A DNA stretch of 64,000 nt from assembly GCA_947167715.1 (NCBI GenBank), contig CAMVJD010000008.1:23729-87728 (forward strand), written 5' to 3'. The position numbers were made by a program, and so were the translations under genes. Origin of the DNA: an uncultured Eubacteriaceae bacterium. Its GTDB lineage: Bacteria; Bacillota; Clostridia; Lachnospirales; CAG-274. The notes beneath the pieces are model-generated. The model was not told where the DNA came from. It made no database searches and saw only the letters and a list, made by a program, of their open reading frames with translations. Shown piece after piece: positions 8,361 through 17,633 of this stretch (position 1 is the first letter of the stretch; every line of letters starts with the position of its first letter).

Positions 8361-11300
8361 TTACTTGCCTGCAAGTACCTTGTAGCCTTCAAGTCTTCTC
8401 TTTGCGTCTTCTGCACACTTATCGAAGAGTTCGTCAGCAACCTCGGGGAATGCCTTTGCAAGTGAAGCATAACGAACCTCGCCCTTGATGAATTCCTTAA
8501 AGTCTGCTGTAGGCTCCTTGGAGTCGAGTGTGAATACCTCACCCTCGGGATTGTATCTGTAAAGCTGCCAGTAACCGCAGTCAACAGCCTTTTTAGCCTC
8601 TGTATGGAAGTTAGTTCTAAGGCCGTGGTTGATACAAGGAGCGTAAGCGATGATAAGTGAAGGACCGTGGTAAGCCTCAGCCTCTTTAAGTGCCTTCATA
8701 AGCTGTGCCTTGTCAGCGCCCATACATACCTGTGCAACATATACATAACCATAGCTCTTAGCTATCATACCAAGGTCTTTCTTGCGTACTCTCTTACCGG
8801 AAGCGGCAAATTTAGCGATAGCAGCAGTAGGAGTAGCCTTGGAAGCCTGTCCACCTGTGTTGGAGTAAACCTCTGTATCGAATACGAATACATTTACATC
8901 TTCGCCGGAAGCAAGAACGTGGTCTACGCCGCCGAAACCGATATCGTAAGCCCAACCGTCACCACCGAAGATCCACTGGCTCTTCTTAACAAGCATATCC
9001 TTGTGAGCAAGGATGTAATCGCGGTTAGCGCACTCGCCCTCGCAGTGAGCGTTTTCAAGCTCTTCAACAAGCTTAGCGGATGTAGCCTTGGAAGCCTCGC
9101 CGTCAAACATTGTGTCAAGCCAAGCCTGAGCAGCTGCCTTGATAGATTCGGACTTGCCGTTTGCAATTACGTCCTTAACAACCTCTGCAAGCTTTTCTCT
9201 CTGCTGCTTAACACCTGTGTACATACCGTAACCAAACTCTGCATTATCCTCAAACAGTGAGTTACACCAAGCAGGACCCTGACCCTTTTCGTTTGTTGTA
9301 TAAGGTGTTGAAGGTGCGGAACCACCCCAGATAGAAGAACAGCCTGTAGCGTTTGCTATGTACATTCTGTCGCCGTAAAGCTGAGTGATAAGTCTTGCAT
9401 AAGCTGTTTCTGCACAGCCGCCGCAGGAACCGGAGAATTCAAGGTAAGGAAGCTCGAATTGAGAACCCTTTACGCTGTACTTGTCTTCGGGATTTTCCTT
9501 GCGAGGAAGCTTAACTGCATAGTCCCAAGCCTCGACCTGATCTCTTGCGTCGTCGATAGGAACAAGCTTAAGCGGATCGCTCTTGCCTGCAAGAGGACAG
9601 CTTGCGATACAGTTGCCGCAGCCTGTACAGTCCATAATGTCAACCTGCATTACATACTTGTAGCCTGCTTCCTTGCCCTTGCCGTCTACAGCCTTTAAGG
9701 AAGCGGGAGCTGCCTTTGCTTCGTCCTCTGTTAAAAGGAAAGGTCTGATACAAGCGTGCGGACAAACAAATGCACACTGGTTACACTGGATACATGTAGA
9801 AGGATCCCAAACAGGAACATTGATAGCGATACCGCGCTTCTCGTAAGCAGCTGTACCATGCTCGAATGTACCGTCCTCGATGCCCTTGAATGCGGAAACG
9901 GGGAGTGTATCACCCTTTTGAGCGTTCATAACATCAACGATATCTGTGATGAACTTAGGTCTGTCCTTAACCTCGACCTTTTCGTCAACTGCGTTAGCCC
10001 AGTCAGCGGGGATCTCAACCTTATGGAAGCCCTCTGCACCTGCATCAACAGCTGCATAGTTCATATTAACGATCTTTTCGCCCTTCTTGCCGTAGGACTT
10101 AACGATAAATTCCTTCATGTACTTGATAGCGTCATCCTTGGGAATGATCTCTGTGATCATAAAGAATGCAGACTGAAGTACCATGTTGAACTTGCTGCCA
10201 AGGCCTAACTCAGCACCGATCTTAACAGCATTGATTGTGTAGAAGTTGATATTCTTCTTAGCAAGGTCTCTCTTAACATTTGCGGGAAGGTGAGTATTAA
10301 GCTCTTCATCCGACCAGATAGTGTTAAGAAGGAAGCTGCCGCCGTCCTTAAGGTTGGATGTCATATCATACTTGTTAAGGTATGACTGCTGATGACAAGC
10401 AACGAAATCGGCTGTATCGATAAGGTAAGGTGAACGGATAGGCTTGTGACCGAATCTTAAGTGAGAATTGGTGATACCGCCCGACTTCTTTGAGTCATAA
10501 GCGAAGTAAGCCTGTGCATACATATCTGTATGGTCACCGATAATTTTGATAGAGTTTTTGTTAGCACCTACTGTACCGTCGGAACCAAGACCCCAGAATA
10601 AGCAGTTCTTGGTACCCTCGGGAGTAACGTCAACAACCTCGCCGCGCTCGAGCGAAAGGTTTGTAACATCGTCGTTGATAGCAAGTGTAAAGGGATTCTT
10701 GGGCTGTGCAGCGTCAAGATTCTTGTAAACAGCGATGATGTCCGCAGGTGTAGTATCCTTTGAACCAAGACCGAAGCGGCCGCCGATGATCTCGGGCTTT
10801 CTGTCGCTGTGGAAGAATGCTGTACAAACATCCTGATATAAAGGCTCGCCAAGTGAACCGGGTTCCTTTGTTCTGTCAAGAACAGCGATCTTCTTAACAG
10901 TTGCGGGGATAGCCTCAAGAAGCTTTTCGGGAACAAAAGGTCTGAAAAGATGTACGTTTACAAGACCAACCTTCTCGCCCTTTGCTGCAAGATAGTCGAT
11001 AGTGCCGGCGATAGTATCGCAGATAGAGCCCATTGCAACAATGACCTTTTCTGCATCGGGAGCACCGTAGTAGTTAAATAACTTGTAATCTCTGCCTGTA
11101 AGTTTGCTGATTTCTGCCATATATTCTTCAACAACAGCGGGAGTTGCATCGTAGTAAGGATTGCAAGCCTCGCGAGCCTGGAAGAAGATATCGGGGTTCT
11201 GTGCAGTACCGCGTGTGCAGGGATGTTCGGGGTTAAGAGCGTGTTCCTTGAACTCCTTAACCTTGTCCATATCAACTAATTTAGCAAGATCCTCATAATC

Positions 11301-11858
11301 AAGAACCTCGATTTTCTGAATTTCGTGAGAAGTACGGAAACCATCGAAGAAGTGAAGGAAGGGAACCTTAGCCTTGATAGTTGAAAGATGAGCAACAGCA
11401 CCAAGATCCATAACTTCCTGTACGCTTGATGAAGCAAGCATTGCAAAACCTGTCTGACGACAAGCCATAACGTCGGAGTGGTCACCGAAGATGTTAAGCG
11501 CGTGGCTTGCAACACAACGAGCACTTACATGAAGTACGCAGGGAAGTAATTCACCTGCAATTTTGTACATATTTGGGATCATAAGAAGAAGACCCTGTGA
11601 TGCTGTGTAAGTCGTTGTTAAAGCACCCGATGCAAGAGAACCGTGAACGGTACCTGCGGCACCTGCCTCGGACTGCATCTCTACAACCTTAACTGTCTGA
11701 CCGAAAATGTTTTTCTTACCTCTGGCAGCCCATTCATCAACGTGCTCTGCCATAGGTGAGGACGGTGTTATAGGGTAAATGCCGGCAACTTCCGTAAAAG
11801 CGTAGGAAATTTCAGCAGCAGCCTGATTACCATCCATGGTTTTCATAACCTTTGACAT
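8361..11858 (-). CDS. nifJ: Pyruvate:ferredoxin (flavodoxin) oxidoreductase, fused homodimer type
   Basis: An 1165-residue enzyme that oxidises pyruvate with CoA to acetyl-CoA and CO2, reducing ferredoxin; central to anaerobic energy metabolism. Order of parts: N-terminal pyrimidine-binding domain (YPITPSSPMAEHVDEWA), transketolase-C-like domain, gamma-type domain, a two-[4Fe-4S] ferredoxin segment (CIQCNQCAFVCPHACIRP and CTGCGNCIASCPL), then the TPP domain with GGCAETAYARL, ATGCSSIWGG and DTEVYSNTGGQ. The start is moved from the ORF-track position to ATG 11858 because AAGGAGG lies 9 nt upstream. It has its own promoter and terminator, so it is monocistronic. Its simplified codon choice suggests high expression. 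'por' is an alternative symbol. Confidence 0.96.
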   Translation of the reverse strand: MSKVMKTMDGNQAAAEISYAFTEVAGIYPITPSSPMAEHVDEWAARGKKNIFGQTVKVVEMQSEAGAAGTVHGSLASGALTTTYTASQGLLLMIPNMYKIAGELLPCVLHVSARCVASHALNIFGDHSDVMACRQTGFAMLASSSVQEVMDLGAVAHLSTIKAKVPFLHFFDGFRTSHEIQKIEVLDYEDLAKLVDMDKVKEFKEHALNPEHPCTRGTAQNPDIFFQAREACNPYYDATPAVVEEYMAEISKLTGRDYKLFNYYGAPDAEKVIVAMGSICDTIAGTIDYLAAKGEKVGLVNVHLFRPFVPEKLLEAIPATVKKIAVLDRTKEPGSLGEPLYQDVCTAFFHSDRKPEIIGGRFGLGSKDTTPADIIAVYKNLDAAQPKNPFTLAINDDVTNLSLERGEVVDVTPEGTKNCLFWGLGSDGTVGANKNSIKIIGDHTDMYAQAYFAYDSKKSGGITNSHLRFGHKPIRSPYLIDTADFVACHQQSYLNKYDMTSNLKDGGSFLLNTIWSDEELNTHLPANVKRDLAKKNINFYTINAVKIGAELGLGSKFNMVLQSAFFMITEIIPKDDAIKYMKEFIVKSYGKKGEKIVNMNYAAVDAGAEGFHKVEIPADWANAVDEKVEVKDRPKFITDIVDVMNAQKGDTLPVSAFKGIEDGTFEHGTAAYEKRGIAINVPVWDPSTCIQCNQCAFVCPHACIRPFLLTEDEAKAAPASLKAVDGKGKEAGYKYVMQVDIMDCTGCGNCIASCPLAGKSDPLKLVPIDDARDQVEAWDYAVKLPRKENPEDKYSVKGSQFELPYLEFSGSCGGCAETAYARLITQLYGDRMYIANATGCSSIWGGSAPSTPYTTNEKGQGPAWCNSLFEDNAEFGYGMYTGVKQQREKLAEVVKDVIANGKSESIKAAAQAWLDTMFDGEASKATSAKLVEELENAHCEGECANRDYILAHKDMLVKKSQWIFGGDGWAYDIGFGGVDHVLASGEDVNVFVFDTEVYSNTGGQASKATPTAAIAKFAASGKRVRKKDLGMIAKSYGYVYVAQVCMGADKAQLMKALKEAEAYHGPSLIIAYAPCINHGLRTNFHTEAKKAVDCGYWQLYRYNPEGEVFTLDSKEPTADFKEFIKGEVRYASLAKAFPEVADELFDKCAEDAKRRLEGYKVLAGK

Positions 11859-11934
11859 TATTATATTCCTCCTTGTCAAATTATTTTTCGGACACTTTTG
11901 AAATATATAATTCCGCATATGTCCCTATGTAGTC

Positions 11935-11963
11935 ATTATACCAAATTTTCGTCAAATAGTAAA
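11935..11963 (-). promoter_or_regulatory. Promoter of PFOR
   Basis: Minus strand TTTACT, 17-bp spacer, TATAAT (11940-11935). It is followed by a leader of about 75 nt. The 11964-12068 stretch is AT-rich with GTTACAGG and ATTACAAGG copies but no gene. Confidence 0.6.
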
Positions 11964-12070
11964 TAGTTTATTTCAAAAATTTTTAAAATTTTTTTCGGGT
12001 TCGTTTCAGGGATGTTACAGGTATATTACAAGGTGAAAGAAGAAATTGGCTGCGTTAAGATTTTTGAATT

Positions 12071-12099
12071 AAAAAAACCGCTGTGCGTACACACAGCGG
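12071..12099 (-). terminator. Terminator of the GT2-GtrA-YfhO operon
   Basis: Perfect 8-bp stem CCGCTGTG / CACAGCGG, 6-nt loop, followed on the minus strand by TTTTTTT. Confidence 0.85.
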
Positions 12100-12105
12100 C
12101 TGGTT

Positions 12106-14805
12106 TTAGCCCTCTGCGGGCTGAACCTTTTTAAATTTTTTCTTTTTGTTGTATTTATCCAAAAGCATGGTATAGGCTATGGCGCAAATCACGGAGATAA
12201 TTGCTATAAATATACCGCCTGCAAAGCCTGATGGTGAATATTTAAACGTAATTTCATGTGTACCCTTTGTAAGGTTTACGCCTATAAGGCCGTTGCTGCC
12301 AACGGGTACCTTTTCGGCATCGGCACCGTCTACCTTTACCTTCCAGCCGGGAACATAAGGTATAGAGGTAAGCATAATGCCGTCTTTTTCTGCATTGATG
12401 GTACCTGTTATTTCGGTATCCTTAAAGCTTGTTATTTCAAAGGGCTGAGTTTTAAGCTTGTCATAAGCCTTTTGGAACACCGTATCGTCATAGCTTGCGG
12501 CATATATCTTAACAGTACCGTCCTTACGGTAGGTATGCTCAAATTCACCCTTGTTTGTAAGCTCAAACTTAACGGTTATCTCTTCGCCCGCCTTAACGTG
12601 TCCTATATCAAATAAACTCTTGCCGGCCGAAAGCTCACGCTGCTCGTTTGCGCTATCCGTAATATAGGTTACATTTTTGGTATTGCCCGCATCCACATAA
12701 AGGTAAAGATACTGATCCTTGTCGGATATTATTTTTGATGTGACCGTGGGATGCAGGGTCAGGTTTGCGGGGTCAGTCAGCTCGTATTTATATTCGTTGT
12801 CGTTTATCTGCTCGGTAATGTTCATATATGTGTAATCAAAGGTAGAAAGAGGCACATCGGTGAACATTTTTTCGTCAACACCGGCAGCGGTTTTAATAAA
12901 ATCATTCTGAACATCAAAAGGCATTGAGTCCTTTGTCTGCCAATTGTTTATATCGTCGGAAACCATATATCCAAGCGGAAGTATACGGTCGTTTTCGTAT
13001 ATCCATACGTTGTCAAAAGCATTTAAGTATTTATATCTTTCGTTTTTGATAGTACCGTCATATACGCCGTCATCGGTCTCCTTTGCCTTGTTCATAACAT
13101 ATTTCATATCAAACATGGCATCAACAAGCGCGGTGGGGTCATAGTAGCGGTAGCTGTTGCCTGTTGCGGCAATACCCAAAGCACCGATAAGCTCCGAAAT
13201 ACCGCCGGGTGCCATAGAGCTGAACTGTGAAAAACCGTTGTAGTGATAGAGCGAGGCGTCGTTTATGGTCGTAAAGCGACGGAACTCGGTACGGTAAAAA
13301 TTGCCCTGTTCCTTTTCGTTAAGGTAAGCAACGGCCTTGTCTGCGGCATCTATATACTGTACATAGCTTTTTCTGTCGGTAGTTCTGTCAAGACCCTCAT
13401 AGCTTGAAAAAAGTGCTTCTGCGCATATGCAGGCTAATACTACCATCAATATGGTTTTTTGCTCGCTTTTTTTGGCTGTACGGATATAGTATAAAAGCAC
13501 TATATAAATTATCATGGCAATAAGGTTTATCACAACATCCACATTTGTGAGTACCTTGTCTATTTCCTTGTAGTTGGGCACAAGTATATATTCCGTAAAG
13601 AATATGATGACCGCATAGAAAACAAACGCCTTGTAAATAAGCTCAAATTTTACATCCTTAAAATTAACGAAAGCCTTATAGGATATCATAATAAGTATAA
13701 AGCTGTAAATAAATGTGTAGCGGTGCGGCAGGTTAGACGGGAAGTGCATACCGTGTATAAGATAGTCCATGGGCTTTACACAGGCGCAAACCAGCATAAA
13801 TATAAGCAGACCGCCAAACCACGCCTTTTCGCGTGTATTTATCTTTCGGTTAAAGAAGTAAAACGGCATTAAAAGCATTGTTATAATACCGCTGTAGACG
13901 TTGGGAAGGTCCTCGTTTCGTGCAAGTACGACGGGACGGGCGCCTACAAAGTGGTTTGTTATAAGCTGATAAATGTTTTCGTATATCTCAAATTTAGGGA
14001 ATGTGGATTCGCTTGTTGCGGTATGCGAAAGCGCAATGACCGTAGGTATGGTCAAAAACATCGATACGCCGCCTGCCAAAAGCGATATTATGCCAAACTT
14101 GATAATACGGTCAATAATTAACTGCTTGTTTTTATTTAATGTATATTTTCCGAATATATATGCAAAGAAATAAAGTACGGAGAATACACATACAATAAAG
14201 GCGATATAAAAGTTGATAATAATTACAAGCGCAAGTGATATAAGGTATATTGTATGCTCGCCCTCGTCTGTAAGACGCTGTATGCCAAGCGCAACAAGCG
14301 GGAACAGCGCAACGGCATCAAGCCACATGACGTTCCAGTAAAAGCCTGTCATAAATGACGAAAAGGCATATAAAAGACCAAAAACAATGATAGTAAGGTC
14401 GTTTTTATCAAATGTTTTTCTTAAATAATATGCAAAAAACGCGCCGCTGAAAGCTATTTTTAAAATTATGAAGATAGCAAGTGCCTCGGGCAGGGAATGC
14501 TGCGAGAAAAAGAGTATAAATATACTTAACGGGCTTGCGGTGTAGTAAGCCGACTGTACCAGAAACTCCTTGCCAAGGCCGCCTTCCCAGCTGTAAAACA
14601 GGCTTTGGCCGTTAAGTATGCGGCTGCGCAGCTCCTCGTGGAAGGGCGCATATTGGTGATAAAGGTCAACCTTTAAAACTATCTGGTCGCCAAACGGGTA
14701 AACACCTCTTAAAATATAAGTAATAGTGTAAATAAGCAATGCAAACAAAAAGGTGAGTATTACATACTTATTATCTGTCAGCAGCGTATTTTTTTTATTG
14801 TTCAC
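12106..14805 (-). CDS. YfhO-family polytopic membrane GT-C glycosyltransferase
   Basis: An 899-residue membrane protein of the YfhO family. The N-terminal two thirds hold a dozen or more hydrophobic segments, with the family signatures DQIVLKVDLYHQYAPFHEEL and SWEGGLGKEF in the first extracellular loop (the metal/substrate site of GT-C folds); the C-terminal third is an extracytoplasmic domain ending with one more membrane segment. In Bacillus, YfhO takes sugar from undecaprenyl phosphate made by CsbB (GT2) and adds it to teichoic acid; the upstream GT2 and GtrA genes complete that set. The GTG start at 14805 is chosen because AAGGAG lies 9 nt upstream, which also removes an overlap with gtrA. 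Acceptor polymer unknown. Confidence 0.85.
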   Translation of the reverse strand: MNNKKNTLLTDNKYVILTFLFALLIYTITYILRGVYPFGDQIVLKVDLYHQYAPFHEELRSRILNGQSLFYSWEGGLGKEFLVQSAYYTASPLSIFILFFSQHSLPEALAIFIILKIAFSGAFFAYYLRKTFDKNDLTIIVFGLLYAFSSFMTGFYWNVMWLDAVALFPLVALGIQRLTDEGEHTIYLISLALVIIINFYIAFIVCVFSVLYFFAYIFGKYTLNKNKQLIIDRIIKFGIISLLAGGVSMFLTIPTVIALSHTATSESTFPKFEIYENIYQLITNHFVGARPVVLARNEDLPNVYSGIITMLLMPFYFFNRKINTREKAWFGGLLIFMLVCACVKPMDYLIHGMHFPSNLPHRYTFIYSFILIMISYKAFVNFKDVKFELIYKAFVFYAVIIFFTEYILVPNYKEIDKVLTNVDVVINLIAMIIYIVLLYYIRTAKKSEQKTILMVVLACICAEALFSSYEGLDRTTDRKSYVQYIDAADKAVAYLNEKEQGNFYRTEFRRFTTINDASLYHYNGFSQFSSMAPGGISELIGALGIAATGNSYRYYDPTALVDAMFDMKYVMNKAKETDDGVYDGTIKNERYKYLNAFDNVWIYENDRILPLGYMVSDDINNWQTKDSMPFDVQNDFIKTAAGVDEKMFTDVPLSTFDYTYMNITEQINDNEYKYELTDPANLTLHPTVTSKIISDKDQYLYLYVDAGNTKNVTYITDSANEQRELSAGKSLFDIGHVKAGEEITVKFELTNKGEFEHTYRKDGTVKIYAASYDDTVFQKAYDKLKTQPFEITSFKDTEITGTINAEKDGIMLTSIPYVPGWKVKVDGADAEKVPVGSNGLIGVNLTKGTHEITFKYSPSGFAGGIFIAIISVICAIAYTMLLDKYNKKKKFKKVQPAEG

Positions 14806-14827
14806 GGTCGTATTCTCCTTCTTTTTA

Positions 14828-15310
14828 TTATTTGTGCTTTTTAAATATGAACAGCTTGCTGAAAATATAATTAAGTACAACCACAACAAACTGTGCTATG
14901 ATCTTACAAATAAAATCACCGTCAAACGAAATCGAGGTAAAGGGTATTCTTAAAGTCTTATCGCCAAAGCCCAAAAGGTCAACGGTAAGCCACATCCAAG
15001 CCTCTTCAAACCCCAATGATAAGAGCCTTGCGCCAAAAAATGCCGATATTTCTTTTAAAACCGCATTAAGCGTATTGTTTTTGGAATGAAAAACAAAAAT
15101 TCGGTTTGTGATATAGGCAAAGGCAACTGCGCAAATCCAGCTTAACACATTGGATAAATATACCATTTTACTGCCGGTGGCCTTTAAGAACGCATCGGTA
15201 AAAACCTTGTATGTAAAAAGGCTGACAACGGTAGTAAGCACGCCGAATATAAGGTAGCTTATCGTTTCGCGATTTATATATTTGGAAAATGTTTTTTTCA
15301 GTTTATCCAT
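14828..15310 (-). CDS. GtrA-family membrane protein (lipid-linked sugar flippase)
   Basis: A 160-residue GtrA-like protein with four predicted membrane segments (SYLIFGVLTTVVSLFTYKVF is the first). Family members are thought to flip undecaprenyl-phosphate-linked monosaccharides across the membrane. It lies between the GT2 gene (21 nt upstream) and the YfhO gene (22 nt downstream), all leftward, so it is the middle component of the glycosylation operon. AAGGCGG precedes the ATG by 7 nt. Confidence 0.85.
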   Translation of the reverse strand: MDKLKKTFSKYINRETISYLIFGVLTTVVSLFTYKVFTDAFLKATGSKMVYLSNVLSWICAVAFAYITNRIFVFHSKNNTLNAVLKEISAFFGARLLSLGFEEAWMWLTVDLLGFGDKTLRIPFTSISFDGDFICKIIAQFVVVVLNYIFSKLFIFKKHK

Positions 15311-15331
15311 AAGTTACCGCCTTATTATACG

Positions 15332-16285
15332 TTAAATGTGATAATCGTCCTTGGGTTCGTCAACATTTGTGCGTCTTATTATATAAACGGGTCTGTTTTT
15401 GACCTCAAGATATATTTTTGCAATATATTCACCCAATATGCCGCAGGCAAGCAAAAGCATACCGCCTACAAACAAAATAAGCGTTATGGTCGATGCATAA
15501 CCGGGCAGATCCTTGCCGAAGATAAGGGTTTTAATAATAATGTAAATAAGGTAAATAAACGCGGATGCGGCGGTAAATAAGCCGACATAGCTCGATACCT
15601 TGAGCGGAAAGGTGGAAAAGGCGGTTATACCGTCTATCGCGTAGGAAAACAGCTTCCAGAAATTCCATTTTGTCTCGCCTGCGGCACGTTCAACATTTTC
15701 AAAGTTTATCCACTTTGTTTTAAAGCCTACCCAGCTGAATATTCCCTTTGAAAAGCGCTGTACCTCGCTCATTGCAATGACCGCATTTACCATTGCGCGG
15801 TTCATCATACGAAAATCGCCTGCACCGTCGGGCATATCGACCTCGGATATCTTGTTTACAATGCGGTAAAAACGTCTTGTAAAAAAGGTGCGCAGGGCAG
15901 GGTCGCCGTCGCGCGTGGCACGGTTTGCGGCACAGCAGTCGTAGCCTTCCTCCATAGCCTCCAGCATAGGGATAATAAGCTTCGGGGGATGCTGCAGGTC
16001 GGCATCAAGCACCAGCATATAATCGCCCGTGGAGTTCTTAAGCCCCGCATACATTGCGCTTTCCTTGCCGAAGTTTCGCGAAAATGAGATGTATTTTACA
16101 TCCTTGTATTTCTGCGCAAAGCCCTCCAATATTTCAAGCGTCCTGTCCTTGCTGCCGTCGTCAATAAATATAAAGGTAAACTCGTAGCCGCTTATGCCGT
16201 TTATTACCTTTTTTGTTTCGTCGTAAAAAAGATTTAAGACCTGCTCCTCGTTAAAGCAGGGGACTATTAAATCTACTTTTTTCAT
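15332..16285 (-). CDS. Family 2 glycosyltransferase, polyisoprenyl-phosphate sugar synthase (CsbB/GtrB-like)
   Basis: A 317-residue membrane-bound GT2: nucleotide-sugar domain with VPCFNEEQVLNLFYDE, the DXD-type metal site in VLDADLQHPPKL and the basic RRFYRIVNKISEVDMPDGAG region, then two C-terminal membrane segments (about 228-290). Members transfer a sugar from UDP-sugar to undecaprenyl phosphate. The ORF-track start is upstream; ATG 16285 is used because AGGAG is 8 nt before it. First gene of the GT2-GtrA-YfhO operon. The sugar is not predictable from sequence. Confidence 0.88.
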   Translation of the reverse strand: MKKVDLIVPCFNEEQVLNLFYDETKKVINGISGYEFTFIFIDDGSKDRTLEILEGFAQKYKDVKYISFSRNFGKESAMYAGLKNSTGDYMLVLDADLQHPPKLIIPMLEAMEEGYDCCAANRATRDGDPALRTFFTRRFYRIVNKISEVDMPDGAGDFRMMNRAMVNAVIAMSEVQRFSKGIFSWVGFKTKWINFENVERAAGETKWNFWKLFSYAIDGITAFSTFPLKVSSYVGLFTAASAFIYLIYIIIKTLIFGKDLPGYASTITLILFVGGMLLLACGILGEYIAKIYLEVKNRPVYIIRRTNVDEPKDDYHI

Positions 16286-16326
16286 TTTATTTACTCCTGT
16301 CAAGTCAAAAAATTACATACTTACTT

Positions 16327-16355
16327 ATTGTAACTCAATTTAACAAGAATATCAA
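16327..16355 (-). promoter_or_regulatory. Promoter of the glycosylation operon
   Basis: Minus strand TTGATA (16355-16350), 17-bp spacer, TACAAT (16332-16327), about 42 nt before the GT2 start. Confidence 0.6.
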
Positions 16356-16398
16356 TATAAAATTTTATAATTTTTTAAAAAAATTGATGTTACAAGGT

Positions 16399-17289
16399 TT
16401 ATTTCGGCAGATCCTTCATTTTGAATATAATTTTACCGTTTCGGTCTACCAAATAATTGTCATCTTCCCCAAAACAAAATACATATCCGTCCTTACTGTA
16501 ATTATAATAGTCAGTGTTTAAATACAAAGATCCTCCGGTTCCGTCAATGGCGTAAACAGGCACAAATCGCGGTGAAATAACGATATTGTTATTTCCGTCC
16601 CTAAAACCGACCTTATCATTGTAAACATAAGGATAGCGATCGTGGCTAAACTGTTTTATTTGCTCCGATAGATCGATTTTTGAATTTTTATCCCCGGTAT
16701 CTGACGAATCGGCATTAAAGTTATCCCTTAGTTGGAACCAATCCGCTTTTTTGGGCTGATATACAACGTTTCCCTTTTTATCTATCACCTGCATTATACC
16801 GTTATCAACGACCTTTGCAAAACCGTTATAAAAGCGCTCTGCGTAATCATACTTAGGGGATATCACATATTCGCCTTTTGTGTTTATGTACCCGTATTTT
16901 CCGTCGCTTTTTACGGCAGCAAGCCCGCTTTCGTCAAAATATCCCGCACGCTCAAAGGTTTTGTTAAAGACATTTTTTCCAGATCTGTTAATATAAAAGC
17001 TGTCGCCGTCAACATTGTCAACAGCTGCAATGCCAAATTGAAAAACATTGAGACTACCGGCTGTTTTTATAATCGAACCGTTTTTCCCGTTGCCCGTTAA
17101 TTGCTCCAAGGGAAGTGAATTTATGTTGAAAACCTTTTCAAATCTGTCGTTCTCGTCAGAATCATAAAGTCCGGGGTAAGGAGATATTTCTTGTATAGGC
17201 TCGGGCTTGTTAAGTTGTAAATCAAAATAAAATGCCATTTCAAGGGCTATCATCAATATCCCGAAAAATATAATTTTCATACTTTTCAT
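16399..17289 (-). CDS. WG-repeat protein with N-terminal membrane anchor
   Basis: A 296-residue protein with one N-terminal hydrophobic segment (IIFFGILMIALEMAFYF) and an extracytoplasmic part built of WG-type repeats, such as YGYINTKGEYVISPKYDYAE followed by a phenylalanine- and glycine-containing strand. WG repeats are beta-rich and of unknown biochemical role. Three close ATGs are possible; AGGAG is 8 nt before ATG 17289 and only 2 nt before ATG 17295, so 17289 is used. It is monocistronic with its own promoter. No clear terminator separates it from the glycosylation promoter. Confidence 0.75.
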   Translation of the reverse strand: MKSMKIIFFGILMIALEMAFYFDLQLNKPEPIQEISPYPGLYDSDENDRFEKVFNINSLPLEQLTGNGKNGSIIKTAGSLNVFQFGIAAVDNVDGDSFYINRSGKNVFNKTFERAGYFDESGLAAVKSDGKYGYINTKGEYVISPKYDYAERFYNGFAKVVDNGIMQVIDKKGNVVYQPKKADWFQLRDNFNADSSDTGDKNSKIDLSEQIKQFSHDRYPYVYNDKVGFRDGNNNIVISPRFVPVYAIDGTGGSLYLNTDYYNYSKDGYVFCFGEDDNYLVDRNGKIIFKMKDLPK

Positions 17290-17363
17290 AATCATCGCTC
17301 CTATGTGTGTAATTACGGATGTTTAGTTGCAGCCAAGAAAAAACCGGTTTCAACATTTAATAA

Positions 17364-17392
17364 AGTATAACATAAATCATTACCGAATGCAA
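17364..17392 (-). promoter_or_regulatory. Promoter of the WG-repeat gene
   Basis: Minus strand TTGCAT (17392-17387), 17-bp spacer, TATACT (17369-17364) with TGT before it (extended -10). One arm of an inverted repeat, TTACCGAAT (17380-17388), overlaps the -35/spacer. Confidence 0.55.
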
Positions 17393-17600
17393 TATTGACT
17401 TTGTTTTGGGTTTCTGTATTTTGGGCGTGATTTTTGCTTGAAATTCGGTAAATAACAGAGTAACGGTAAAAATTCTTTGTGATGCAAGATTTTACCACAA
17501 AACGCAAGCGGCAATTCCCTGTCAAATTAAAAATTGTGCAACATACACATTTCCGATAAAAAATGCGGAAAATCAAATGACTACAAGCAAAGACATATCC
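17393..17600. other. Non-coding stretch with two hairpins and a motif shared with 50.1 kb
   Basis: No credible gene; the 98-codon minus ORF here is Cys-rich and lacks a ribosome-binding site. Visible structure: TTACCGAAT (17380-17388) pairs with ATTCGGTAA (17443-17451); GGTAAAA and TTTTACC form a second inverted pair near 17464-17495. The segment TATTGACTTT followed by TGATTTTTGCTTGAAAT recurs at 50054-50102. Confidence 0.5.
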
Positions 17601-17612
17601 AAGAAACAAAAA

Positions 17613-17633
17613 AAGCCCGTTAAAAACAGGCTT
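17613..17633 (-). terminator. Terminator of the argGH/ABC-transporter operon
   Basis: Minus strand AAGCCTGTT-TTT-AACGGGCTT (9-bp stem with one G-T pair) followed by a run of T. The stem overlaps the stop codon of the 76-residue protein, marking the end of the long leftward operon. Confidence 0.8.

Noticed and set aside
8667-9260. Plus-strand ORF of 197 codons opposite PFOR
   Set aside because: Lies fully antisense to the ferredoxin/TPP part of PFOR, has Cys/Leu/Val-rich composition typical of antisense shadows and no ribosome-binding site.
9756-10208. Plus-strand ORF of 150 codons opposite PFOR
   Set aside because: Antisense shadow of a strongly conserved coding region; no start signal.
17313-17609. 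Minus-strand ORF of 98 codons in the 17.4-kb intergenic region
   Set aside because: Cys/Phe-rich, no ribosome-binding site, and it overlaps a good promoter and the operon terminator.
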